Below, piece by piece: positions 56,533 to 64,000 of a DNA stretch of 64,000 nucleotides (its first letter is position 1; each line of letters starts with the position of its first letter). The position numbers and the translations under genes were made by a program. Below the pieces are notes generated by a model that was not told where the DNA came from, did not search any database, and saw only the letters and a list, made by a program, of their open reading frames with translations. The stretch spans positions 453,469 through 517,468 of the forward strand of contig NZ_FOZI01000001.1 of NCBI RefSeq assembly GCF_900114495.1, written 5' to 3'. Origin of the DNA: Dyella sp. OK004 (GTDB lineage: Bacteria > Pseudomonadota > Gammaproteobacteria > Xanthomonadales > Rhodanobacteraceae).

Positions 56533-57573
56533 ATGGTTGACGACACCATTGCCGATATCCCCAACGAATTTCTGGATTACCAGTATTCCGTGCTGGGCAT
56601 CCGGGAGTTCATGGCCTCGCCGGAGGTCACGGAGATCTGCGTCAACCGTCCGGGCGAGCTGTATCTGGAAGCAGGTGGGCGTTGGCAGCGGGTGGAGTTG
56701 CCGACGCTCACTTTTGACCGTGCAAGACAGTTCTGTACGGCCGTGGTGAACGAAAGCAACACCGGCCAGCGCATCACTGACGTCGACCCGGTGGTATCCC
56801 TCACCTTCCCCACTGGGCAGCGCGCGCAGTTCGTCATACCGCCGGCGGTTGAAGCGGGAAGCATCTCGATCACGATCCGTTTGCCATCCAAGCAGACCAA
56901 GACGCTGGCCCAATATCAGGACGACGGCTTCTTCAACGAGATTCTCGAAGACGTCGCCGGCATCAGTGAACAGGACCGCCAATTGTTGCAACTGCGGTCG
57001 GAGCGCCGCTATGCGGACTTCTTCCGCCAAGCCGTGCTCAACAAGAAGAACATTGTCGTGTCCGGCGCCACCGGTAGCGGCAAGACGACTTTCATGAAGT
57101 CGCTGGTCCACCATATTCCTGCCAATGAGCGGCTGGTCACCATCGAAGATGCCCGCGAGCTATTCATCGACCAGCCAAACGTGGTGCACCTGCTCTACTC
57201 CAAAGGCGGGCAAAGCGCCAGCAACGTCACCGCCAAGAGCTGCATGGAAGCCTGTCTTCGCATGAAGCCTGACCGCATCATCCTGGCGGAGCTTCGCGGC
57301 GATGAGTCGTTCTACTTCATCCGCAACTGCGCATCGGGCCACCCGGGCTCCATCACCAGTTGCCACGCCGGCAGCACCGACCAGACTTGGGACCAGCTTG
57401 CTCTGATGGTCAAGGCATCAGCAGAAGGCTCAGGCCTTGAGTTCTCCACCATCAAGCGCTTGCTGATGATGACCATCGACATTTTGGTGCATATCAAAGC
57501 GCACGCCGGACGCCGCTATATCACCGGCATCGACTTCAATCCGGGCCGCCTCCTGAGCGGCATCAACGGTTAA
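56533..57573 (+). CDS. virB11: VirB11-type secretion ATPase
   Basis: The 346-residue hexameric ATPase has Walker A at residues 177-185 (GATGSGKTTFMKSLVHH), an Asp box (TIEDARELFI) and Walker B (RMKPDRIILAELRGDESFYF). The following HPGSITSCHAGS contains the conserved histidines. It powers pilus assembly and substrate transfer at the inner face of the membrane. It starts 18 bases after virB10. Confidence 0.96.
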   Translation: MVDDTIADIPNEFLDYQYSVLGIREFMASPEVTEICVNRPGELYLEAGGRWQRVELPTLTFDRARQFCTAVVNESNTGQRITDVDPVVSLTFPTGQRAQFVIPPAVEAGSISITIRLPSKQTKTLAQYQDDGFFNEILEDVAGISEQDRQLLQLRSERRYADFFRQAVLNKKNIVVSGATGSGKTTFMKSLVHHIPANERLVTIEDARELFIDQPNVVHLLYSKGGQSASNVTAKSCMEACLRMKPDRIILAELRGDESFYFIRNCASGHPGSITSCHAGSTDQTWDQLALMVKASAEGSGLEFSTIKRLLMMTIDILVHIKAHAGRRYITGIDFNPGRLLSGING

Positions 57574-57581
57574 GGGAAACC

Positions 57582-58433
57582 ATGATGCCTTTCGCAATCG
57601 ACATGGCGACCTGCCCCAACCTTGCCGTACCGGCCGAGGTGATGCAGCACATCGTCAACGTAGAATCCGGTAGCAACCCGTTTGCCATCGGCGTCGTCGG
57701 CGCTCACCTCGAACGGCAGCCACAGAACAAAGACGAGGCCGTGGCCACTGCGCAGATGCTGGAGAGCCAGGGATACAACTTCTCGCTTGGCATCGCGCAG
57801 ATCAATCGATACAACCTGGCAAAGTACGGCCTGGGAACCTATGAGCAGGCATTCGATGCCTGTCCAAACCTCGTTGCTGGCGCGCGCATTCTCGCGCAGT
57901 GCTACGCCCAGGCTGGCGGCGACTGGGGCAAGTCGTTCAGCTGCTACTACTCGGGCAACTTCTCGAAGGGTTATGACGACGGCTACGTACAGAAGGTTTA
58001 CGACTCCATCAACCGCGCATCGCCGTCCAGTGCAACCGCAGCGCGCGCCATTCCGATTCAATTGGCGCAGACCAGGCCACCCAAGCCCGTGTCGGCGGAA
58101 CAATATCTCGTCAGCATGCGTAGTTCGGCCATCGACAACCTCGGCGCCGCGCTGGCCAGCAACGTGCTGCAGAATCGCCAACCCGTCGCATCTGTCCCAT
58201 CCGCGGCCCCGGTTGCAATGCCCGCATCCGCACCGTCGCCCATGGGGACTCCGGTGTCGCCGAACGACCTGCCTATAGCTGCGGCGGCACCTGCCAACGA
58301 AGTTTTCGTGCCGCAGGTGCGTGGGCCGAATGACGGCGCCACCACTGCCAAGCAAAACAACCAACCATCCCAGCCCGCCATAGACCAGGCCGACCTGCGG
58401 CTTCAGGGACGTGACGACGCATTCGTTTTCTGA
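57582..58433 (+). CDS. virB1: VirB1-type lytic transglycosylase
   Basis: The 283-residue protein has an SLT-like domain (residues 10-145) with the catalytic Glu in HIVNVESGSNPFAIG and SLGIAQINRYNLAKYG. A low-complexity Ala/Pro-rich tail of about 130 residues follows. It opens the cell wall for channel assembly. No clear signal peptide is visible, so export may depend on another start or route. It lies 8 bases after virB11. Confidence 0.92.
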   Translation: MMPFAIDMATCPNLAVPAEVMQHIVNVESGSNPFAIGVVGAHLERQPQNKDEAVATAQMLESQGYNFSLGIAQINRYNLAKYGLGTYEQAFDACPNLVAGARILAQCYAQAGGDWGKSFSCYYSGNFSKGYDDGYVQKVYDSINRASPSSATAARAIPIQLAQTRPPKPVSAEQYLVSMRSSAIDNLGAALASNVLQNRQPVASVPSAAPVAMPASAPSPMGTPVSPNDLPIAAAAPANEVFVPQVRGPNDGATTAKQNNQPSQPAIDQADLRLQGRDDAFVF

Positions 58434-58448
58434 CACGGGTATGCGCCA

Positions 58449-58607
58449 ATGAAATATGAGGAGGCGTTATCGCACGGACCACATCGTTTCTTCGATCGAC
58501 ACGCCGGAAGCACTTCGGCGACTACTGAAACAGCCGCAATAGCAAGCAAGGTCGGTGTTACGGGAGCCATTCGCAACCGGTCACCAAACCCGACACATCC
58601 ACCCTAA
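58449..58607 (+). CDS. Possible 52-residue small ORF between virB1 and virB2
   Basis: An ATG at 58449 opens 52 codons between virB1 and virB2 in the same direction. The product is hydrophilic, rich in Ala, Thr and Ser, with no known motif. No strong ribosome-binding site precedes it. It fills most of the 198-base gap, so it may be translated or be a non-coding spacer. Confidence 0.3.
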   Translation: MKYEEALSHGPHRFFDRHAGSTSATTETAAIASKVGVTGAIRNRSPNPTHPP

Positions 58608-58631
58608 TCGACCGAAAAAGGAAGTCTCACC

Positions 58632-59057
58632 ATGACAATCAAGATCAAGCCCTTCGTCAGCACGACCGCTCAGCGCAAGCAGATGCTCAACCGTGCAGTT
58701 CTCATGGCCGTTACGGCAGCGATCATCCTTCCCGGAATCGCCTCAGCCGATGATGCCCAGTCAAACATTTGCGGCGTTCTTGGCACCATCAACAACCTGC
58801 TAAACGTGGCATCGATCGTCGTAGTGACCATCGCCATCATCTTCTCGGGTTACCAGATCGCCTTTGCGCACAAGCGAATCTCGGACGTCGCTCCGGCACT
58901 TATTGGCGGCGTGCTCATCGGCGCTGCCGCCCAGATCGCCAAAATGGTCATCGGTGGCTCCAACACCGGCACCCAGTGCGGTGGTACGTCGCTTAATCAA
59001 GCGATGCTGATGGACCACCTGCACTCCACCGTGCAGTTCATCCAGCACTATGCATAA
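58632..59057 (+). CDS. virB2: VirB2-type pilin
   Basis: The 141-residue protein has a long signal sequence (cleavage near PGIASADD) and two hydrophobic helices (NVASIVVVTIAIIFSGYQIA and IGGVLIGAAAQIAKMVIGG), as in VirB2/TrbC pilins. The C-terminal part after the second helix is longer than in many pilins and holds a cysteine (QCGG) that could pair with NICG. AAAGGAAG precedes the start. It overlaps virB3 by 8 bases. Confidence 0.9.
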   Translation: MTIKIKPFVSTTAQRKQMLNRAVLMAVTAAIILPGIASADDAQSNICGVLGTINNLLNVASIVVVTIAIIFSGYQIAFAHKRISDVAPALIGGVLIGAAAQIAKMVIGGSNTGTQCGGTSLNQAMLMDHLHSTVQFIQHYA

Positions 59058-59358
59058 GAACGCGCTCTTTCGCGGCTGCACTCGCCCCCCCATGTTCATG
59101 GGCGTGCCTTATGTGCCCTTCTTCATGGGTGCGGGCGGATGCCTGTTGCTGGCGATGTACTTCCATCTTCTGTTCCTGCTGCTGATACCGCCGGTCATCA
59201 TGGTGATGCGACATATGGCCAAGCGCGACGAAATGATCTTTCGCCTGCTTGGCCTACGCCTGCAATTTCGCACACGCGTGAGGAACCTGCCGCTGCACGA
59301 CGGAATGTGGGCGTTCACCCCCAACGAGTCCCGCGACCCGCGTGCTAAGAAAAAGTAA
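59050..59358 (+). CDS. virB3: VirB3-type inner-membrane protein
   Basis: The 102-residue protein has the VirB3 layout: a short N-terminal stretch, a hydrophobic hairpin (PYVPFFMGAGGCLLLAMYFH and LLFLLLIPPVIMVMRHM) and a positively charged C-terminus. It works with VirB4. It starts inside the end of virB2, and is followed by a 196-base gap before virB4 that holds strong hairpins. Confidence 0.9.
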   Translation: MHKNALFRGCTRPPMFMGVPYVPFFMGAGGCLLLAMYFHLLFLLLIPPVIMVMRHMAKRDEMIFRLLGLRLQFRTRVRNLPLHDGMWAFTPNESRDPRAKKK

Positions 59359-59373
59359 GTGATGCAATACATG

Positions 59374-59495
59374 CTCGTGCGGCAAGCAGCGCGCTGCACG
59401 AGTACCTGGCCAAGGTCCGTGCATGCTCCCTGAGCGTAAGCCGATCTAGAGCCAGACCTCCCGGAGATGCCGCAATGCATAGCGGCGTCTCCGGG
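59374..59495 (+). promoter_or_regulatory. Two hairpins between virB3 and virB4
   Basis: The first hairpin pairs CTCGTGC (59374-59380) with GCACGAG (59396-59402). The second is much stronger: CCCGGAGA-T-GCCGC (59460-59473) pairs with GCGGC-G-TCTCCGGG (59482-59495), giving 14 pairs with one G-U. Only CTTTATC follows, so full termination is doubtful. Attenuation, RNA processing or protection of the upstream message would fit. Confidence 0.55.
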
Positions 59496-59554
59496 CTTTA
59501 TCGACCTGGCGGATCAAACGAACCTCCATCGGATCCACGAACTGGTAACCCTCC

Positions 59555-62011
59555 ATGTATACCCCGGACGCCCCAATTAGCGCTTTCATCCCGCTATCCG
59601 CCCATGTATCACCGACCGTGCTCAAGACCACCGGCGGCGACTACCTGATGACGTGGCGTCTGGAGGGCCTGCCGTTCGTCGGACGCGAGGAGTGGGAGCT
59701 GGAGCACCGCCACAACAGCTTCAACCGCATGCTGCAAACCCTGCGTGCGCCGGATTTCACCAACGTCGCCTTCTGGGTGCATGACGTGCGCCGTCGCCGG
59801 CGACTGACCGACAGCAGCAAGTTCGGCCAAGCCTTCAACCAGCAGATGTCTGACACGTACTACAACGCGCTGTCGACACAGAAGTTGATGCAGAATGAAC
59901 TCTACCTCACGCTGATCTACCGACCTGTCGTCACCGGCAAGCGTATGGTCGACAAGAGCGCGAATGTCAGTCAGCTTGAGGCCGAACAGGCCCATGCCGT
60001 GGCCACGGTCAACGAACTGGCCGGCAACGTGGAGGCGGTACTCAAGGATTACGCTCCGCACCGCCTCGGCATGTACGAAGCCGCCAATGGCTTGGTGTTC
60101 TCCGAAACGCTGGAGCTTTTCGGCTACTTGCTCAACCGCATCGACGAACCCGTACCGGTGCTGTCCGCTCCGGTGCCGGCCTATCTTCCGGTCAGCCGCC
60201 AGCGCTTTTCGGCGAAGAGTGGCGACTTCGTGCTGACCGCACCGAACGGCGTCAACCATTTCGGCGCCATCTTGAACCTCAAGGAATACCCGGACGGAAC
60301 CTACCCGGGTATCTTGAACGGTATGAAGTACCTGGACTTCGAGTACGTCATGACCCACTCCTTCAGCCCCATGGGAAGGCAGGATGCGCTGAAAGCGCTG
60401 GAGCGCACCAAGGGCATGATGATCTCCTCCGGTGATAAGGCAGTGAGCCAGATCATCGAGATGGACCACGCCATGGATCAGCTGGCCTCGGGAAACTTCG
60501 TACTAGGCGAGTACCACTTCTCCTTAGCGGTTTATGCGCCGAGCCAGGAACAGCTCGCCCAGCAGCTTGCTGCCACCCGCGCAGAATTATCCAACGCCGG
60601 CTTCGTGACGGTGAAGGAAGATCTGGCAGTGACCTCCGCGTTCTACGCGCAGTTCCCCGGCAACTGGAAGTACCGCACGCGACTGGCCAACGTCAGCTCG
60701 CTCAACTTCCTCGGTCTCTCGCCGCTGCACAACTTCGCCCTCGGAAAAAAAGAAAACAACCCTTGGGGTAATTGCGTCACTACGCTGCAGACCACGAACG
60801 GCCAGCCCTACTACTTCAACTTCCACGCCACTCACCCCGGTGAAAACTCGCTGGGTGAAAAAGCCATCGCCAACACCATGGTGATTGGTAAATCGGGTAC
60901 CGGTAAAACCGCTCTCATCAACTTCCTGTTGAGTCAGGTGCAAAAGCTGTCGCCCACGCCGACCATCTTCTTCTTCGACAAGGACCGCGGCGCAGAGATC
61001 TTCGTGCGTGCCTGCGGCGGCAACTACCTGGCATTGGAGAACGGCCAGCCCACCGGCTTCAATCCGTTCCACTGCGAACGCAACGAAGCCAACGTGCAGT
61101 TTCTGGCCGACCTGATCAAGGTGCTGGCGGGCAAGAGCGTCTACAGCTCGCGTGAAGAAGAGGACATCCACCGTGCGGTGGAGAACATGCTGGACACGCC
61201 GCAGCACTTGCGCAGTATGACCAACTTCCAGAAGAGCCTACCCAACATGGGCGACGATGGGCTGTTCATCCGTCTGCGCAAGTGGACGGCCGGTCACTCG
61301 CTGGGTTGGGTGTTCGATAACCCGGTGGATACGATCGATCTGAAAAAGGCGCCGATCATCGGCTTCGACTACACCGATATCATCGATAACCCCGAAGTGC
61401 GCGTGCCGGTCATTAATTACCTGCTACATCGCCTCGAGGATCTGATCGACGGCCGCCCACTCATCTATGTGATGGACGAGTTCTGGAAAATCCTGGACGG
61501 TGCGGGCGGCCTCAAGGAATTCGCCAAGAACAAGCAGAAGACCATCCGTAAGCAGAACGGTCTCGGCATCTTCGCTACCCAGAGTCCGGAGGATGCGCTG
61601 GCCAGCGATATCGCCGCGGCACTGATCGAGCAGACAGCCACCATGATTCTTCTGCCCAACCCCAATGCCAGTCGCGAAGACTATGTGGATGGCCTGAAAC
61701 TCACCGATGCCGAATATCGTGTGGTAGTGAGCCTGGACGAGCGCTCGCGCTGCTTCCTGGTCAAGCAGGGCCATGCTTCCGCAGTCTGTCAATTGAACCT
61801 GCGAGGCATGGACGACGCGCTCTCAGTGATCTCGGCATCCACTGACAACATCGAGATCATGCATCGCATCCTCGACGAACGCGCGGCCGCAGAAAATGTC
61901 GGCATCGGCGACCTGAAACCCGAACAGTGGCTCACCACGTTCTACGAGCAGCGCAAGGGCAGCGGCAAGTCGAAATTGGAACCCCAACCGCAGCGACGCA
62001 CGGCAAGCTGA
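59555..62011 (+). CDS. virB4: VirB4-type secretion ATPase
   Basis: The 818-residue ATPase of the CagE/TrbE/VirB4 family has an N-terminal domain that docks on VirB3 and the membrane. Walker A lies near residues 443-455 (VIGKSGTGKTALINFLLSQ) and Walker B near 634-645 (LIYVMDEFWKIL), followed by RKQNGLGIFATQSPEDAL. It is the main energiser of pilus assembly and substrate transport. Length is normal. Confidence 0.96.
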   Translation: MYTPDAPISAFIPLSAHVSPTVLKTTGGDYLMTWRLEGLPFVGREEWELEHRHNSFNRMLQTLRAPDFTNVAFWVHDVRRRRRLTDSSKFGQAFNQQMSDTYYNALSTQKLMQNELYLTLIYRPVVTGKRMVDKSANVSQLEAEQAHAVATVNELAGNVEAVLKDYAPHRLGMYEAANGLVFSETLELFGYLLNRIDEPVPVLSAPVPAYLPVSRQRFSAKSGDFVLTAPNGVNHFGAILNLKEYPDGTYPGILNGMKYLDFEYVMTHSFSPMGRQDALKALERTKGMMISSGDKAVSQIIEMDHAMDQLASGNFVLGEYHFSLAVYAPSQEQLAQQLAATRAELSNAGFVTVKEDLAVTSAFYAQFPGNWKYRTRLANVSSLNFLGLSPLHNFALGKKENNPWGNCVTTLQTTNGQPYYFNFHATHPGENSLGEKAIANTMVIGKSGTGKTALINFLLSQVQKLSPTPTIFFFDKDRGAEIFVRACGGNYLALENGQPTGFNPFHCERNEANVQFLADLIKVLAGKSVYSSREEEDIHRAVENMLDTPQHLRSMTNFQKSLPNMGDDGLFIRLRKWTAGHSLGWVFDNPVDTIDLKKAPIIGFDYTDIIDNPEVRVPVINYLLHRLEDLIDGRPLIYVMDEFWKILDGAGGLKEFAKNKQKTIRKQNGLGIFATQSPEDALASDIAAALIEQTATMILLPNPNASREDYVDGLKLTDAEYRVVVSLDERSRCFLVKQGHASAVCQLNLRGMDDALSVISASTDNIEIMHRILDERAAAENVGIGDLKPEQWLTTFYEQRKGSGKSKLEPQPQRRTAS

Positions 62012-62056
62012 GCCCACCTCGTGACTACTTACTTATTTCGAAGAAAGGAATTCACC

Positions 62057-62836
62057 ATGATCAACCAGCTTCTGCAACGCATCATGCGCAAAGCCGGCGC
62101 AGCGCTGGCAGTTCTTTTGGTCACCAGCGTTCTAACGGGCCAGGTCCATGCGCAATGGCACGTCATTGACGAGTCGTCGATCGCTAGCAACGAGAAAGGG
62201 CAGGCCGAGCAACTGGCTCAAATGGTTCAACAGTACGGACAAATGATCACGCAGTACGAGGCCCTGCTGACCTCGCTGAAGAGCCTCAACCTCAACATCA
62301 TTCCGACCAACAACCAGCTTCAACTGATCAATGATCCGAGCTCCCAGGTGCAGCAGGCCTGCCCGGGCTCCAGCTCGGTACCAGGCATGGTGGCCGGCGC
62401 TTTAGGTATCGACACGTCGATGATCGATGGCGAGATCGTGACCCAGCAGCGCTCCATCTGCACCAAGATCGTCCTGCTGCAAGTCGACAAGTACAACACC
62501 GTCGCCAAGATGCTCAACCACATGAACGACTACTTCGCCGGGTTGAATCAGCTTGCCAGCACGGCGGACAAAACCATCGGCGCCATTACCAATGCCGTCG
62601 GTGACCGCCAGGCCCTGCAGAATCAGACCACCCAGACCCAGGCCAGCCTGTCCACGGAAATGGCCAACGTCGAACAGCACCTGCGCGCCGTCGACGCCAC
62701 CATCTCCGCACTCAAGGACCAGCAGTCGCTCCTCGCCAACGTCGCCCTCAAGGGCAGCAACTCAGGCGGCCTGGGCGCCCTGGGCGGCCAGCTCATCCAG
62801 GCCGGCGCCTTCGCCGGCGCCTTCACGCAGCATTGA
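62057..62836 (+). CDS. virB5: VirB5-type minor pilin / pilus-tip protein
   Basis: The 259-residue protein has a signal peptide (ending VLTGQVHAQW) and a long helical domain (QAEQLAQMVQQYGQMITQYE, STEMANVEQHLRAVDATISA), as in VirB5/TrbJ family proteins. Two cysteines (QQACPG and RSICTK) could form a disulfide. AAAGGAATT precedes the ATG at 62057. It would sit at the pilus tip and touch the target cell. Confidence 0.9.
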   Translation: MINQLLQRIMRKAGAALAVLLVTSVLTGQVHAQWHVIDESSIASNEKGQAEQLAQMVQQYGQMITQYEALLTSLKSLNLNIIPTNNQLQLINDPSSQVQQACPGSSSVPGMVAGALGIDTSMIDGEIVTQQRSICTKIVLLQVDKYNTVAKMLNHMNDYFAGLNQLASTADKTIGAITNAVGDRQALQNQTTQTQASLSTEMANVEQHLRAVDATISALKDQQSLLANVALKGSNSGGLGALGGQLIQAGAFAGAFTQH

Positions 62837-62927
62837 TCCCACTCGGACCGTCGATGACCACTGATCGCCTCGACACCGTTGCCCGACGTCGGACAACAGC
62901 ACACTCCGATCCCGGAGCACGGACGCC

Positions 62928-64000
62928 ATGACTCCCACCAATCTCACCGATTACTTGTATTTCCGCCTCATCTACAACTGGATGGGGGTGGAAATCGACA
63001 ACCTGAGCAAGCAGATGGTGCAGAACACCGTCCAGTGGATCAGCTTCTTCGCGCTGATCCTGGTAACGCTGTGGGTCTTCTTGCAGGGATACCGCCTAGT
63101 CACTGGCCAGATGCGCGAGTCGGCCATGACAGTCGTCAGCAACATGATAAAGATCGCTCTGGTGGTCACCTTCGCTACCACGGTCTCGCTGGTCAACAAC
63201 GATGTGCGCACCTTTGTCACCCAGGACATGAGCAACGCCATTAACTACATGGTCAACGGCTCGTCCTCCTCGATGACCGACACTATCGACAAGAACCTTG
63301 CCTATACCCAGATGGCGATGGCCGCCATCGACACCGTGCAGGTGCCGTATGGCGACGAGAACACCGCCAGCGAAAAAGCACGCACCATGATGATCGCTAC
63401 CCTGGGTACTGCGGGCCCGGCCATGACGGCTGGCGCGATGTTGCTGCTCTATCAGGTGGCGATTGCCTTGGTGATCGGCCTGGCCCCACTGTTCATCCTC
63501 TGCCTGATCTTCGACCAGACCAAGGACCTGTTCAAACGATGGGTCATGTTCACAGTGAGCACCTTATTTTCCATGGCAGTGCTCAACGCCGTGGTAGCCA
63601 TCGCACTCAAGGCGAGCATCAACACCGCCGAAGCGCTATGGGTTTCACAGGCCATCACCCACATCACCAATCTGTCAGCTGAGGGTTTCAATAGTCAGGC
63701 TCTGCAGCAGGGTGGCGTTGGCTTGTTGATGACGGTGTTGATCATTTCCACACCGCCGATGGCGGGGATGCTGTTCAACGGCACCTTGGGACAATTCGTT
63801 CCGTTTGCACAGGTAGGCGGCGGTGGTGTTGGCCGACCGGGGCCTCAGGGACAGCCGGCAGGTTCCTACAACTGGAGTCCGCCGCCATCGAGTGATCATG
63901 GTCATGCGGGTAGCGGCAGTAGCGGAAATGCAGGTGTGTTCAACAACCACGCTAGCAATCCGCCGCGCAGCTACGCTCAAGCCGCTGTCAACAAAGACGA
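62928..64000 (+). CDS. virB6: VirB6-type polytopic channel protein, cut by window edge
   Basis: The visible 357 residues show the VirB6/TrbL pattern: several membrane segments (QWISFFALILVTLWVFLQG, MIKIALVVTFATTVSLV, MLLLYQVAIALVIGLAPLFI, GVGLLMTVLIISTPPMAGML) and then a Gly/Ser/Pro-rich hydrophilic tail (GQFVPFAQVGGGGVGRPG onward). It forms part of the inner-membrane conduit. The frame is still open at the right edge. It begins 91 bases after virB5. Confidence 0.9.
   Translation, partial: MTPTNLTDYLYFRLIYNWMGVEIDNLSKQMVQNTVQWISFFALILVTLWVFLQGYRLVTGQMRESAMTVVSNMIKIALVVTFATTVSLVNNDVRTFVTQDMSNAINYMVNGSSSSMTDTIDKNLAYTQMAMAAIDTVQVPYGDENTASEKARTMMIATLGTAGPAMTAGAMLLLYQVAIALVIGLAPLFILCLIFDQTKDLFKRWVMFTVSTLFSMAVLNAVVAIALKASINTAEALWVSQAITHITNLSAEGFNSQALQQGGVGLLMTVLIISTPPMAGMLFNGTLGQFVPFAQVGGGGVGRPGPQGQPAGSYNWSPPPSSDHGHAGSGSSGNAGVFNNHASNPPRSYAQAAVNKD

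Noticed and set aside
52446-59478. Identical 12-mer ATGCCGCAATGC at 52446-52457 and 59467-59478 flanking part of the virB operon
   Set aside because: A shared 12-mer is expected by chance many times in 64 kb, and the second copy is part of a hairpin; not evidence of an attachment site.

Overview
The window looks like chromosomal DNA of a high-GC gammaproteobacterium of the Xanthomonadales, most likely the Dyella/Rhodanobacter/Luteibacter side of the group. Four things point there: a division and cell-wall (dcw) cluster with no murD between mraY and ftsW; a type IV secretion cluster whose VirB7 lipoprotein carries an extra globular domain, as in Xanthomonas; the composite hairpin-rich intergenic repeat near the left edge; and strong GC bias. 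This placement is inference from gene content. No database search was possible.

Layout. 1-558 is the start of a CHASE3-type sensor gene (minus strand), followed by a repeat-filled gap. 1020-8823 is a sugar block: a secreted GH92 alpha-mannosidase diverges from a LacI repressor, FHS-family permease, PfkB sugar kinase and AGE-family isomerase, with paired operators between the two arms; a gluconokinase follows. 9172-12108 (minus) holds ssb, a DedA-rhodanese fusion and an MFS efflux pump. 12297-19874 holds ispB, an unknown gene, a secreted dienelactone hydrolase, two ubiquinone-pathway hydroxylases, a BtuM-like cobalamin transporter with a cobalamin adenosyltransferase and an HDAC-like deacylase, and msrB.

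19973-26974 is the outer-membrane/ribosome operon lptD-surA-pdxA-rsmA-apaG-apaH, ended by a strong bidirectional terminator shared with convergent secA. 27049-33060 holds secA, an M23 peptidase divergent from dciA, lpxC, and a structured gap next to ftsZ. 33061-48618 (minus) is the dcw operon mraZ-rsmH-ftsL-ftsI-murE-murF-mraY-ftsW-murG-murC-ddlB-ftsQ-ftsA-ftsZ. Every junction from rsmH to ftsA overlaps, and the operon is preceded by a clear promoter with 10-bp-spaced MraZ boxes. Upstream lie the RNase P RNA gene rnpB and rsmI, which diverges from lpoA-yraN.

53003-64000 is a type IV secretion operon in the order virB7-B8-B9-B10-B11-B1-B2-B3-B4-B5-B6 (B6 cut by the window edge). Its VirB7 (N0-like domain plus a TEIPL segment) resembles the Xanthomonadales machines that inject toxins into rival bacteria. 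No coupling protein (virD4), effector or immunity gene is inside the window.

The points most worth checking are the VirB7-defined secretion system and its junction with yraN, the BtuM-adenosyltransferase pair, the murD-less dcw cluster with a long periplasmic insertion in MraY, the hairpin array between ftsZ and lpxC, the two-operator control region of the mannoside block, and strong hairpins inside the virB operon.
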